Shown: piece after piece, positions 17,801 through 26,959 of the stretch
Position numbering within the stretch: position 1 is the first letter of the stretch
Layout of the letters: the number at the start of each line of letters is the position of its first letter
From: Mycetohabitans rhizoxinica HKI 454
Lineage (GTDB): Bacteria; Pseudomonadota; Gammaproteobacteria; Burkholderiales; Burkholderiaceae
Direction: 5' to 3'
Length of the DNA: 64,000 nucleotides
Assembly: GCF_000198775.1 (NCBI RefSeq)
Contig: NC_014722.1
Span: 452,502 to 516,501, forward strand
The notes under the pieces: generated by a model
What the model saw: the letters and a program-made list of their open reading frames with translations, nothing else
What the model was told of the DNA's origin: nothing
The model's database searches: none
Position numbers and translations under genes: made by a program

Positions 17801-20800
17801 ATAACTACGCTTGAGGCCGGCGGCGGCGAGCTAACCAACGAAGGGAAAATTAACGGCAATGCGATTACGACGACCAGCCAGCATCTGACGAACACGGGCT
17901 CGATCATCGGCGACACACTCACGCACACGGCGAACACGATCGTCAACGATGGTGCGCGGGCGGTCATGGCGGGCACGCAGCAGGTCAACCTCTATGGAGC
18001 CAATACTGTTACGAACCGGAACGGCGCAACGCTTGTTAGTCTCGGCGACTTAAACATCGCGAAAGACGACCAGAAGGATTCAAGCGGTAGACTGATTAAT
18101 CAAATTGACACGGTGAACAATTTGTCGTCGACGATGGAAGCGCATGGTCTGATGAACATCGCGGCCCGTCAGCTCAACAATATCCGTCAAAATGTACAGA
18201 TAGAGACCCGTTCGTCGAGTTCGACGCACACCATGCGCCAGTTGCCGTGGTGGAGGCCCTTTCCGCCGGGTAGTTCGCCCGCGTTCCAAGATGCGAATGT
18301 GCACATGCACCACGCGTACTATGTCAACCCAGCCGACATCATCTCATCGACGCCGATCCTGACGCCGGACGGCCATTGGGTAACTCAGCTTGTCGTGAAC
18401 CTGCCGTGGAACGCATCGGTGTTCGAGTGGAAAAATAGTGGCCTAACTTATTGGCGACCCAATGGGGGCTATCAAGCGCAGTATCAGCAAGATTCGCGTG
18501 TTACGCTCCCGGCCGGTCAAGTGACACTCTATGCGTATGATGTGAAACACGGACAGTCGAATCCGGATCAGCAAGGCGGTACTGCGTGGGCTGAAAAATT
18601 TTCAAAAAATATCTATCTGAGAAGTTTTGGCAATACGGCCTACTCGAACCAGTACGGTAATTGCACAACAAACTGCGTGCGAATCGAAACTTATCCGGGC
18701 TATACCGACCCGAACACGCAGTTTATGAAAGAAACAGAGAGACGTCGTGAAGGCCATTGGCCGGTCGAGACCCAGCGGATCGCTCACCAGACGGTGACCG
18801 AGACCGAATTGTCGCCCAACAGCGGTGCGCCCGCGCTGTTGACCTCAGGCGCGGCGATGAACTTGACGATCGGTGAACTGGTGAACAACGACAATGGCAC
18901 GATCGCCGCGGGTGGTGACTTAAACGTCAATGGCCAAAAGGTGCCGAACGGTCATGGCGCCGCGGTGATCAAGAATACGTCAACGCAGTTGACTAAAACG
19001 TATTCATTCACCAACCAATCCGGTTATAACCACGTAAAAGATCCTTATCCTGGCACTCCAGCAGAGTGGGTTACGTGGACCAACCCATCCATCACCTTCA
19101 CGACTGGCATCGTGGGTGGCACGGTCACGAGCAACCAGGCTGTCACCCTCGATGCGGGCGACATTCGCAATATCAGTGTGCAGGCGACGCCCGTACCTGT
19201 AGGCGCGGACGCAGCCGTACTAGGTCTGACGGATTTGGATTTTGGCACAGGCCACGGCGTGGGAGCCCCGAGGGGCGCAAAACAGCGCTCAGGTGCGCCC
19301 GGTGTAATTAAGACGGTCGCGGGCGTGCGCACCAGCCGGCCCCAATTGAAATTGCCCACGAGTGGATTGTTTACCATCCAATCGGCACCTAATCATCCGC
19401 ATCTGGTTGTCACCGATCCGCGTTTCACGAGCTACACCCAGTTCGTCTCGAGTGATTACATGCTTGGCCAGCTTGATTTGGACCCGCAAACCGTTCAAAA
19501 GCGGATCGGTGATGGCTATTACGAGTCGCAGCTGGTCATGGCGCAGGTGACTCAGCTGACGGGCAAGCGCTATCTGGAGGGCTTTACCAGCAACGAGGAT
19601 GAATACAAGCAGCTGATGACCCATGGCGCGGCGTTTGGCAAACAGTTCAGTTTGAAACCCGGCATAGCGCTAACGGACGCCCAGATGGAGGCACTGACGA
19701 CGGACATCGTCTGGTTGGTGAACCAAACGGTCACGCTAGCGGACGGCAGCCAGCAGACGGTACTTGCGCCACAAGTGTACCTCGCGAAGTCGAACCACGT
19801 CGATGTGACGCCGAGCGGTGCACTGATCGCGGGCAATACGGTCCAGATCAAAGGCACGGACATCGTGAATCAAGGTGGGACGATCGCTGCAAAAGGCGAT
19901 GCGGCACTGGCAGCAAGCAACGACATCCAGAATTTAGGGGGAGCCATCCATGCCGACAACCTCGCATTGATGGCCGGCCACGACATCATCAATCAGTCGC
20001 TCATTAATACAGAGGCCCAGCATTTCACGACCGGCGCGTCGACGCATGCGTCGATCGGCGCACTCGGTACGCTAAACGCGAGCGGCGAGATGCGGATGCA
20101 GGCCGGTCATGATCTGACGGTGAAAGGCGCGCAGGTGACAACGGGGGGCAATCTCGGCGTGATGGCAGGCCACGCGGTAAACATTGGTACAGTGGAGACG
20201 GGTTCGACCATTCAAACGCACAACGATGCGCGCAATACCAGTGCGTACCGGAATACGACACAGGCGGGCAGCGCGTTGCAGACGGGCGGCAGCCTCGGCG
20301 TAACCAGCGGTGGCGATATTGGTGTGATGGGCAGCACGCTGACATCGGGTGCGGATATGGCGCTTGTCGGCACCGGCCATGTCACTATCCGGGACACGAC
20401 GAATCGCGCCGCCGTGAATTTGAGCGGTGCGCATGATCGTGATTGGGCGTATGACAATCATATGGTGGAGACGAACGTAGCTAGTCAGCTGTCAGCAGGC
20501 GGCAGCGCCACGGTGGTGGCGGGTCAAGGTGCGTCTGGCAAACAGCTTGAAGTGCTGGGCTCAAACATTATGGCTGGCACGAAAGGACAGGGTAATGGAG
20601 CAGTGAACTTGGCTGCGTCGGGCGACGTAACGATCGCCGAGACGCGTACTCGTACCCGCGGCGATGCGGCCAGCCATTCAGAAGCAGACAAATTTTTGTC
20701 GAGTTCATCAACGGATACTGCGCGCAGTTATGCGGGCAGCAACGCGAACGGCTCGCTGGTGTCAGGCGAGACGGTGAGCGTGTCGGCCGGCCACGACCTG

Positions 20801-23794
20801 AACGTGCGGGGCAGTGCCGTGGTGAGCACGCACGGCACGGCATTGGCGGCAGCGAACAACATTAATATCGATACCGCGCAGAGTACGGCGCAGGAATCGA
20901 GTGACTATAAGCACCATCAATCGGGCCTACTGTCCGGAGGCGAACTGGCCGTGACGATCGGCTCGCGTAGGCAATCGGACCAGGCACAGTCATCGTCGCT
21001 CACGCATCACGGCAGCGTGGTCGGTTCGGTCAAGGGCAGCGTGACGATCGATGCGGGCAACGAACTGCATGTGACAGGCAGCGAGCTGATCGTCGCGAAG
21101 GACGTGGTGGGCAAGGCCAAAACGGTGACGTTGGAGACCGTGGCCGATGAACAGCACCATAGCGGACAACATGCGATGCGACAAAGCGGCGTGACGCTCG
21201 GGGTTCAAACGCCGGGCGTCGCAGCGGTGAGTAATGTGGTGCAGCAGGCCAGCGCGGGTGCCCACAGTCAAGACGATCGGGTGCGAGCGCTGCGCGGGAT
21301 AGCCGGGGCAAGCGGCCTGTACGATGCGTACCAGTCGGTGCCGGGCGAATTAGGCACGCTGGCCAAGGGCGAGCTGCCCGAAGCGAAGCTGACGGTGAGC
21401 ATCGGCTCGTCCGGCAGCCGCTCAGCGTTCAGCGAGGACAGTACGCAGGCGCGCGGCAATCGCGTGCAGGCAGGCGGGCTCGCAAAATTCCAGGCGACGG
21501 GCGAGAAGGACCAAGGCCAGGGGAACGTGATCATTCACGGTTCGGATATCGATGCGCAAAACGTCCACCTTGAGGCCACCCACCGGGTCGATCTGCTCAA
21601 CAGCACCGACACCGAGCGTATGCGTAACGACAATGGCTCAACAAGCGGCAGCGTCGGCGTATCGATCGGCACGAAGGGGCTCGGGGTGTCGGCGTCGGCC
21701 GCGCGCGCCAAGGGCGACGGCAACTCGGACTGGGCGATGCAGAACAACACGCACGTTCGCGCGAGCGACACTGTGACGATCAAGAGCGGCGGCGATACGA
21801 ACGTCGTGAGCGCGAACGTGAAGGGCAATCGGGTGGTCGCTGACGTACAGGGCGACCTGAATGTGGCGAGCGTCCAGGACACCAGCGTGAGTGCGGCGCA
21901 CCAGCATAGCGCGGGCGTCGGGCTTAACGTGAGCCAGGGTGGGGGCAGTGCCAGTTTCAACGTGCAGAACGGTAACGCGCGTGGCAACTACGCGAGCGTT
22001 GCCGAGCAGGCGGGGATGCAGGCCGGCCAAGGCGGTTTTGACATCGCTGTGAAGGGCAACACCGATCTGAAGGGGGCGTATATCTCGAGCGAGGCCGCGA
22101 AAGATCAGAATCGCCTGAAGACTGGCACGCTGAGCTACTCGGCTATTGAGAACCACTCGGATTACCAGGCGAGCACCTTCGGCATCAGCGGTGGCGCGAC
22201 GACAGGCGACGGCGGCAATGTGTACAAGCCGACCGGATCGACTTCGGGCAAGAATGCCGGGGGGGCGTCGCCGCTGTATCTGAGCGAGAGTGGCAGTAGT
22301 CGTGCCCGCACGCAAAGCGCGATCAGCGCTGCTGAGATCGAGATCACGAACCCTGATCAACAAAAGCAGGCTATCGCGGGGCTGAACCGCGATGCGACGA
22401 ATCTGAACGGTCGGGTGGACAAGACGCCGGACGTCCAGCAGAGTTTGCAGAATCAGGGTGAGCTGATGAGCGCGATGCGTGACGCCGGCGAGGCGGTTGC
22501 GCGGCGGATCGGGGACGTGGCCGATGCCAAGCGCGACGCTTTGCTCCAGGCGGCTAGCGAGAGCGACGATCCGCAACTAAAGCAGCAGTATCTAGCTGAA
22601 GCGGAGCAATGGGATGAGAGCGGGCGCTACCGTGTTGGCCTGCAGAGCGCGGGCGGCTCGCTGGTGGGGGGCATTGGCGGAGGGCTGTTGGGAGCGGCGC
22701 AAAGTGGCGCGGGTTCGTTGGTGTCGGCGTTGCTGGCGAATAAGCTCGATGAGATGAGCCGGCAGATTGTGGATCAGAAGCCGACCGGTAATGCGGATTT
22801 GGACAAGACGCTGGGCAACATTGTGGCGAATGTGATGTCGAGCGTGGCGGGGGGCGTGGTTGGGGGAACGCAGGGTGCGCAGGCGGCGTACAACGTCGAT
22901 CGGTTTAATCGGCAGTTGCATCAGGGCGAATACGATTTAGCGAAGCGGCATGCGAAGCTGGTGGCGCAGCAGCTCAAGATTAGTGAGCAGGAAGCGGAAG
23001 GCCGGATCGTAGCGGAAATACTGCGCAATTCGGATCAGCAAACAGCGGAAGCGACAGGCAGCAAGCATGATTACGAGATTCGCAGTATTGTAGGTTGCCA
23101 AAATCTGAATTGCTACGGTGATAAGAAGGATCTGCAATATGCGGATCATAATTACAACAGCCAGTACATCAAGCCGAATCAAGAGGCGTATGACGCAGGG
23201 CAGAGCCAGCTTGGGCGGGGACAGACGTATAACGAGCTAGTGACGTCGAACATCAATAAGGATCCGGTTGGTGCAACGGTGGCGGGCGCGGGGATGATGG
23301 GTCTAGGTTTGGCCGCGGGCGGTTCGTTGGCTCCGGCGGGCATGATGGGCGCGGGTGCGCTTTTGGGGCTGGGAGCTAATGGAGGTGTCCAACTCATGGG
23401 TGATCAGCCGTTTGACTGGACGAGCTTTGCGTTGTCGGGAGTGACGAGCGCGGTATCGACGGGGATGAAATTTGTTCCGGTGTTCATGACGGGAGTCGGC
23501 GGTGCGTTGACCGGCTCAGCACTGCAAGGTCAGAACCCGAATGCGGCGATGGGGGGCGCGGCGGTGGGGACGGTGATTGGGTATCCGATTGGAGCCAAAA
23601 TTGAGGGCAAGCTCAATGACGTGCTGAATCCTTGGTATCGGCAGGAGTGGGTGGATGTTGGGATGGGGATGTCGAAGTATGTTGCGCCAAGTAAGCTTCC
23701 GTCATGGTTGGGCGGGGCTGCTGGTGGCGCGGCGCAAGAAAAAATGGGTGCTACTGTGCAGAACAAGCTTGACGAAGAAGCTGCAAAGAAATGA
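14849..23794 (+). CDS. cdiA: CdiA-type contact-dependent inhibition exoprotein (filamentous haemagglutinin family)
   Basis: About 2981 residues. Signal peptide (VALGLSAWPAWGLAQ) followed by the TPS secretion domain with NPSGIVVNGGGFINTSRATL at about residues 140-165. Residues ~280-1100 are haemagglutinin repeats (many short D-N-T-G and L-T-N units). A region at ~1130-1520 with Trp/Tyr-rich PWWRPFPPGS and QYGNCTTNCV resembles the extracellular tip domain, and ~1600-2450 are FHA-2 type repeats. A conserved pre-toxin segment (AAEIEITNPDQQKQAIAGLN to AAYNVDRFNRQLH, residues ~2490-2690) precedes the variable tip. The tip has an entry domain (NCYGDKKDLQYADHNYNSQY) and a Gly-rich hydrophobic toxin with LNPWYRQEWVDVGMGM. 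It is delivered to neighbours on contact; the toxin probably acts at the inner membrane, judging from its hydrophobicity and membrane immunity partner. Starts at 14786 are in frame but precede the signal peptide. Confidence 0.93.
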   Translation: MAMRWILVGVEPVWRVGRARFVALGLSAWPAWGLAQIVPAPGGETRVIQTQNGLPQVDIARPSGAGVSVNHYHQFDVQAPGAILNNASAVVKTDQAGYINGNPHFDPNQSARLIVNEVHSLEASQLRGHVEVAGPRAEVVVANPSGIVVNGGGFINTSRATLTTGQPYYGADGSLAGFNVSRGLVTVHGAKFNASDIDQVDLIARAVQANAKIYAKNLNVVTGANQVPYDTLAATPIHGDGPAPSVSIDVGQLGGMYADRIVMVGTEYGVGVHSAGEISAQAGDLTLHSNGKLTLTPTSQTNASGLLSVRVQADVQNDGKLYGKQDVSVSSESLLTNTGTLAAQRNLKVTAHSMNSSGGLGAGADADGVIDSTGELEVKTTGSLVATGHQLAGGNMTLEGAAVDLKHSETLTDGHLELHAKSGDIDLTGAEVVSQGTARIIAADGVVNHNRGKLSSGDTQTIRAAALSNQDGQIFSESTLDIDVAGKMDNLRGLARAAGRVFVKAGSLDNTAGRVTLRSDDELSVTTAGQLTNAAGHTVIGDQGGVIGGNGNVKVQAGTLNNRGRVSAKEILKVRGQSIDNTDGTLSAKRLDVKADSLTNEGGLIAQTGKGDTKVSVTHKLDNALGTIRSNGANLTLSVGSLMNNKGTLYYGGSGTLKVTEASTLMNLGGLIDSTGAIDVDGQSIDNTGGVIRTKSGSVTLTSASTLKNNQGVVQGGNGLKVSSADTLFNQEGTLVSLSPTGTLTVSAQELDNTNGQIADTGTVHTLIKATSIHNANTNSQTHRGVIRGKGDVTIDSAAVQNGANGQIVADRDLTFKNTDQLTNAGQLTADGALTVDQPDAALFNVDGQISATKIKLTVASLDNTGGQIANPKGSSGDIKMQTGVLTHHAGTIASARDLQLSAASLIGDGQLIGGRDAAISLQGDYTHGANNRITANRNLIFSTTGQLTNAGKLLAVGNLTTRSNGLINRGEIGSGTHGVPGTGITTLEAGGGELTNEGKINGNAITTTSQHLTNTGSIIGDTLTHTANTIVNDGARAVMAGTQQVNLYGANTVTNRNGATLVSLGDLNIAKDDQKDSSGRLINQIDTVNNLSSTMEAHGLMNIAARQLNNIRQNVQIETRSSSSTHTMRQLPWWRPFPPGSSPAFQDANVHMHHAYYVNPADIISSTPILTPDGHWVTQLVVNLPWNASVFEWKNSGLTYWRPNGGYQAQYQQDSRVTLPAGQVTLYAYDVKHGQSNPDQQGGTAWAEKFSKNIYLRSFGNTAYSNQYGNCTTNCVRIETYPGYTDPNTQFMKETERRREGHWPVETQRIAHQTVTETELSPNSGAPALLTSGAAMNLTIGELVNNDNGTIAAGGDLNVNGQKVPNGHGAAVIKNTSTQLTKTYSFTNQSGYNHVKDPYPGTPAEWVTWTNPSITFTTGIVGGTVTSNQAVTLDAGDIRNISVQATPVPVGADAAVLGLTDLDFGTGHGVGAPRGAKQRSGAPGVIKTVAGVRTSRPQLKLPTSGLFTIQSAPNHPHLVVTDPRFTSYTQFVSSDYMLGQLDLDPQTVQKRIGDGYYESQLVMAQVTQLTGKRYLEGFTSNEDEYKQLMTHGAAFGKQFSLKPGIALTDAQMEALTTDIVWLVNQTVTLADGSQQTVLAPQVYLAKSNHVDVTPSGALIAGNTVQIKGTDIVNQGGTIAAKGDAALAASNDIQNLGGAIHADNLALMAGHDIINQSLINTEAQHFTTGASTHASIGALGTLNASGEMRMQAGHDLTVKGAQVTTGGNLGVMAGHAVNIGTVETGSTIQTHNDARNTSAYRNTTQAGSALQTGGSLGVTSGGDIGVMGSTLTSGADMALVGTGHVTIRDTTNRAAVNLSGAHDRDWAYDNHMVETNVASQLSAGGSATVVAGQGASGKQLEVLGSNIMAGTKGQGNGAVNLAASGDVTIAETRTRTRGDAASHSEADKFLSSSSTDTARSYAGSNANGSLVSGETVSVSAGHDLNVRGSAVVSTHGTALAAANNINIDTAQSTAQESSDYKHHQSGLLSGGELAVTIGSRRQSDQAQSSSLTHHGSVVGSVKGSVTIDAGNELHVTGSELIVAKDVVGKAKTVTLETVADEQHHSGQHAMRQSGVTLGVQTPGVAAVSNVVQQASAGAHSQDDRVRALRGIAGASGLYDAYQSVPGELGTLAKGELPEAKLTVSIGSSGSRSAFSEDSTQARGNRVQAGGLAKFQATGEKDQGQGNVIIHGSDIDAQNVHLEATHRVDLLNSTDTERMRNDNGSTSGSVGVSIGTKGLGVSASAARAKGDGNSDWAMQNNTHVRASDTVTIKSGGDTNVVSANVKGNRVVADVQGDLNVASVQDTSVSAAHQHSAGVGLNVSQGGGSASFNVQNGNARGNYASVAEQAGMQAGQGGFDIAVKGNTDLKGAYISSEAAKDQNRLKTGTLSYSAIENHSDYQASTFGISGGATTGDGGNVYKPTGSTSGKNAGGASPLYLSESGSSRARTQSAISAAEIEITNPDQQKQAIAGLNRDATNLNGRVDKTPDVQQSLQNQGELMSAMRDAGEAVARRIGDVADAKRDALLQAASESDDPQLKQQYLAEAEQWDESGRYRVGLQSAGGSLVGGIGGGLLGAAQSGAGSLVSALLANKLDEMSRQIVDQKPTGNADLDKTLGNIVANVMSSVAGGVVGGTQGAQAAYNVDRFNRQLHQGEYDLAKRHAKLVAQQLKISEQEAEGRIVAEILRNSDQQTAEATGSKHDYEIRSIVGCQNLNCYGDKKDLQYADHNYNSQYIKPNQEAYDAGQSQLGRGQTYNELVTSNINKDPVGATVAGAGMMGLGLAAGGSLAPAGMMGAGALLGLGANGGVQLMGDQPFDWTSFALSGVTSAVSTGMKFVPVFMTGVGGALTGSALQGQNPNAAMGGAAVGTVIGYPIGAKIEGKLNDVLNPWYRQEWVDVGMGMSKYVAPSKLPSWLGGAAGGAAQEKMGATVQNKLDEEAAKK
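22311..22925 (+). repeat. Pre-toxin arm, native copy (within cdiA)
   Basis: The ~600-bp segment of cdiA just before the junction. It recurs almost complete at 24323-24930 and 34727-35340, and as its 3' half at 26628-26957 and 42830-43165. It ends in the junction that heads every displaced cassette. It would be the natural homology arm for tip exchange. Confidence 0.85.
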
Positions 23795-24042
23795 AGCCGA
23801 AGACAAGCTTTGAATTGTTTCGTTGGACATATTATTTTCTGTTCTGGTTTATAGGGATGGGGCTTTGCATCACTATCATCGAACTTGCCGCTGGCCCTGC
23901 GCTGCAATGGCTGCTGTACGACATTCCGTATCAATTGCCAACGTGGAATCGGGCTGGCCGAATGGCAGTGTTTGTTGTTCTGTTCAGTTTGTTCGCAGGA
24001 ACAGTGACGTGGTTCAGTGAAAAAAAGTCATCGGGTCGATAG
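23791..24042 (+). CDS. cdiI: Immunity protein of the native CdiA tip (I0), two-helix membrane protein
   Basis: 83 residues; its ATG overlaps the cdiA stop by ATGA. Two hydrophobic helices flank a loop with ELAAGPALQWLLYDIPYQLP, and the end is WFSEKKSSGR. Related sequences stand behind cassettes 3, 5, 6 and 8, so this belongs to a local immunity family with the sparse pattern E-P-W-Y-P-R-W and a terminal GR. Membrane location suggests the cognate toxin damages or inserts into the inner membrane. I know no named family for it. Confidence 0.85.
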   Translation: MKPKTSFELFRWTYYFLFWFIGMGLCITIIELAAGPALQWLLYDIPYQLPTWNRAGRMAVFVVLFSLFAGTVTWFSEKKSSGR

Positions 24043-24132
24043 TCTGAAATGGTGAACAACCAGCATATGCTGAGTTCATCGTCTGTGGCGTTTGCCTGCT
24101 GCGGTGTCAGGGGATAATGGGCACGTCGGCGA

Positions 24133-24325
24133 TCATGTAGTGATGTCTGATGTGGTGGTAATGCGTGGGTGCCGATAACTGACGCTAAAGAGGACATGCT
24201 GACCGGATAGGAATCCGGCGTGAGCAAGCAGGTCATTGGTGATCTGCATCCACGGGAAACGATGCGTCGGGCCTGGGTGAACGTGCTGTTTACGCTTGCG
24301 TTTCGCAAGTCGGCGGGCAAGAACG
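24133..24325 (-). pseudogene. SymE-like toxin remnant, copy 1 (antisense to the array)
   Basis: The reverse strand reads LARRLAKRKRKQHVHPG, then THRFPWMQITNDLLAHAGFL, SGQHVLFSVSYRHPRITTT and a stop. This matches the SymE domain (P-W-M-x-I...W/L-L-x-x-A-G-F...G-x-x-V). The N-terminus merges into the pre-toxin arm at about 24325, so no authentic start remains. SymE proteins are small AbrB-fold RNA-degrading or nucleoid-compacting toxins, usually with an antisense RNA. The copy sits in a spacer between immunity gene I0 and cassette 1. Confidence 0.6.
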
Positions 24326-25696
24326 CAGAGCGCGATCAGCGCTGCTGAGATCGAGATCACGAACCCTGATCAACAAAAGCAGGCTATCGCGGGGCTGAAC
24401 CGCGATGCGACGAATCTGAACGGTCGGGTGGACAAGACGCCGGACGTCCAGCAGAGTTTGCAGAATCAGGGTGAGCTGATGAGCGCGATGCGTGACGCCG
24501 GCGAGGCGGTTGCGCGGCGGATCGGGGACGTGGCCGATGCCAAGCGCGACGCTTTGCTCCAGGCGGCTAGCGAGAGCGACGATCCGCAACAGAAGCAGCA
24601 GTATTTGGCCGAAGCGGAGCAATGGGATGAGAGCGGGCGCTACCGTGTTGGTCTGCAGAGTGCGGGCGGCTCGCTGGTGGGAGGCATTGGTGGAGGGCTG
24701 TTGGGGGCGGCGCAAAGCGGCGCGGGGTCGTTGGTGTCGGCGTTGCTGGCGAATAAGCTTGATGCGGTGAGCCGGCAGATTGCGGATCAGAAGCCGACCG
24801 GTAATGCGGATTTGGACAAGACGCTGGGCAACATTGTGGCGAATGTGATGCCGAGCGTGGCGGGGGGCGTGGTTGGGGGAACGCAGGGTGCGCAGGCGGC
24901 GTATAACGTCGATCGCTTCAATCGGCAGACTAACGACAATGAAAAGAAGGCGATTGCGGAAAAAGCGGGCAGCAATAAGGCGGAGCAAGAGCGGCTAGTC
25001 AAAGCGGCGTGCTACGCGGTGAAATGCTGGGCCGAGTACAAGCCGGGTAGTGACGAGTACACAAAGCATTATGTGAGCCAGCTTGAGGCTTCACAACTTC
25101 AACCAGAAATCGATTGGGTGAATCAACAGAAAGAGGCGGGGCTGTTCAAGTACACGCCAGGTCAGAAGATTGGCGATGCGGTGAAGAGTGACCCGGTGGG
25201 GGTGGCAAAGGATGCGGCGAAGGTTGTTGTTGGAGGCGTGACAGCGAAGACAGGTGTTGGACTTTGCACGACAGGACTTGGCTGCACGGTCGGCGGCTGG
25301 ATGGCGGGTTTTGGGTTGAGCGAAGTGGTAGAAGGTTCGACCGGGTTAATGAATCGCTATGGTGGCACTGCCTCGCCCGGAGTCAATCCATTGCGATTTG
25401 GCTTTAATCAGTTGGCCCCACAATGGGGGAGCACAATATATGATGGCATCAATTTCGGGATGTCCATCCTTTCTTTGAAGGCTCAGGTTCCGTTAAACGT
25501 TGGGATTGCTGATGGAATAAATAGGCCTGCTTCGATGTTTGGCGTGACAATCCCACGTATCGATAATGTGAATCTGCTGCCATTTATTAAGCAACCTTGG
25601 CCATATGGCACGACGCAAGGCGTCTTGCTTTACGGTGTTGGAGCGAAGGGAGCTGCCGTCGTCAACGATGTTCGGCAAACAGGAGATGAAAAATGA
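24323..25696 (+). CDS. Displaced CdiA C-terminal cassette 1 (arm, entry domain, toxin)
   Basis: An uninterrupted frame that begins inside a copy of the CdiA pre-toxin arm (SAISAAEIEITNPDQQ) and has no native start codon or Shine-Dalgarno. After the junction AAYNVDRFNRQ it switches to a different entry domain (LVKAACYAVKCWAEYKPGSD, EAGLFKYTPGQKIGDAVKSD), seen only here, then a Gly-rich hydrophobic toxin (GLCTTGLGCTVGGWMAGFGL; NVNLLPFIKQPWPYG). With its intact arm it is the best-preserved donor for replacing the native tip. Alternative: expressed as a stand-alone protein from an unseen start. Confidence 0.75.
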   Translation, partial: TQSAISAAEIEITNPDQQKQAIAGLNRDATNLNGRVDKTPDVQQSLQNQGELMSAMRDAGEAVARRIGDVADAKRDALLQAASESDDPQQKQQYLAEAEQWDESGRYRVGLQSAGGSLVGGIGGGLLGAAQSGAGSLVSALLANKLDAVSRQIADQKPTGNADLDKTLGNIVANVMPSVAGGVVGGTQGAQAAYNVDRFNRQTNDNEKKAIAEKAGSNKAEQERLVKAACYAVKCWAEYKPGSDEYTKHYVSQLEASQLQPEIDWVNQQKEAGLFKYTPGQKIGDAVKSDPVGVAKDAAKVVVGGVTAKTGVGLCTTGLGCTVGGWMAGFGLSEVVEGSTGLMNRYGGTASPGVNPLRFGFNQLAPQWGSTIYDGINFGMSILSLKAQVPLNVGIADGINRPASMFGVTIPRIDNVNLLPFIKQPWPYGTTQGVLLYGVGAKGAAVVNDVRQTGDEK

Positions 25697-25959
25697 ACTG
25701 GCGCAGACTGTATGCGACATTCCAAATCTGTTCTACTGTTTGCTTGGCCTCCGTAATTGGCGCTGGATGCTGGTCATTTCTTATTGCAGGGATATGCCGT
25801 TTGATATTCAAATTGGGTGAAGCTGTGGCGTTGCTTTCGATTGGGTTGCCATTATTTATTGTTCTGTTCATTGTGTTTACTAAGCATTTGCCGAAGCCGT
25901 TGCGCAAGTCGGGGATGCTGAGCGACGAACCGGAGAAATTCGGTCCGTGGTTCAGGTGA
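25693..25959 (+). CDS. Cassette 1 immunity protein, membrane type
   Basis: 88 residues starting at an ATG that overlaps the toxin stop (ATGA). Two hydrophobic segments (TVCLASVIGAGCWSFLIAG; VALLSIGLPLFIVLFIVF) and a polar C-terminus EPEKFGPWFR. Not similar to I0. Predicted to neutralise the cassette 1 toxin at the inner membrane. Confidence 0.7.
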   Translation: MNWRRLYATFQICSTVCLASVIGAGCWSFLIAGICRLIFKLGEAVALLSIGLPLFIVLFIVFTKHLPKPLRKSGMLSDEPEKFGPWFR

Positions 25960-26032
25960 GAATCTGAGGCATGAAATGACACATCCGGCGGCCGGGCGCG
26001 TCATCTGCGGCATTTGCCTGCCTGCTGTGGTG

Positions 26033-26155
26033 TCAGGGGATGATGGGCACGCCTGCGTTCATGTAGTGATGGTCGGGCGTGATGGAAATGTACGGGTGTC
26101 GATAATCGACGCTGAAGAGCACATGCTGACCGGGGAGGGATCTGGCGTGAGCTAG
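26033..26155 (-). pseudogene. SymE-like toxin remnant, copy 2
   Basis: The reverse strand reads GQHVLFSVDYRHPYISITPD then HHYMNAGVPIIP and a stop: the C-terminal half of the SymE-like domain. The N-terminal half is gone; the sequence merges into cassette 2. This copy keeps the most normal-looking C-terminus of the three. Confidence 0.55.
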
Positions 26156-26650
26156 CGGTTCAATCGGCAGTTGCATCCGATCGGCAGTTGCATCCGAAGG
26201 AGAGGAAGTGGATCAGTGATTGTGAAGCGGGTGTAGGCGAAGCGCTACGGTTTGACCGCTGAACAGGCGCGTGAAGAATTGACAATACAGACAAACCTGC
26301 AAGTGCAGAATGGCGCGCCAGGCGAATGGGATCAGCGAGCCCATGAATTTCTGAAGCAGGCGCATGGGATGCTGCCGGCAGACGGCGAAAGCGGGCTAGG
26401 GTATATGTTCTATGCGACGCCAGTGCAGAAGGCTGGTCCGAGCATGTATGCGGGCACTATCCGAGCGGCTTGGGGCTTAACGCGCCCTCACCAGGGGTCA
26501 TCAATGCGTCAGTGAATCACGATGCAGCTAGTCGCGAGGTGATTGCAAAACAGACGCTGGGCGCAGCGTCTGGCGCGGCCGCGATTGCAGTGGGAGGCCC
26601 AGTTGCTGCGTTGCCAGGAGCGCCGATCCGCAACAGAAGCAGCAGTATCT
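26156..26650 (+). pseudogene. Cassette 2: class C entry-domain remnant, toxin lost
   Basis: Starts at the junction (a duplicated CGGCAGTTGCATCCGA), then a class C entry domain with stops and frame loss near the start, then KRYGLTAEQAREELTIQTNL and GLGYMFYATPVQKAGPSMYA. A further shift follows GPSMYAG. The frame SREVIAKQTLGAASG...VAALPGAPIRNRSSSI ends where the DNA jumps into a copy of the pre-toxin arm. No toxin and no immunity gene remain. The identical fusion recurs in cassette 15. Confidence 0.65.
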
Positions 26651-26957
26651 AGCTGAAGTGGACCAATGGGGTGAAAGCGGCAGCTACCGTGTTGGCCTGC
26701 AGAGCGCGGGCGGCTCGCTGGTGGGGGGCATCGGCGGAGGGCTGCTGGGAGCGGCGCACAGTGGCACGGGTTCGTTGGTGTCGACGTTGCTGGCGAATAA
26801 ACTCGATGAGGTGAGCCGGCAGATTGCGGATCAGAAGCCGACCGGCAATGCGGACTTGGACAAGACGCTGGGCAACATTGTGGCGAATGCGATGTCGACC
26901 GTGGCGGGGGGCGTGGTCGGCGGGGCACAAGGGGTGCAGGCTGCGTACAACGTCGAT
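26628..26957 (+). repeat. Partial pre-toxin arm (3' half), heading cassette 3
   Basis: Copy of the cdiA segment encoding QQYLAEVDQWGESGSYRVGL through QAAYNVD. It is fused out of frame at both sides: to cassette 2 on the left and, through loss of the junction and part of the entry domain, to cassette 3 on the right (break near 26957). Confidence 0.75.
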
Positions 26958-26959
26958 CT

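Noticed and set aside
21638..22576. 312-codon reverse ORF in cdiA, repeated antisense at 24290-24988
   Set aside because: Antisense of the pre-toxin arm. It recurs only because the arm is duplicated.
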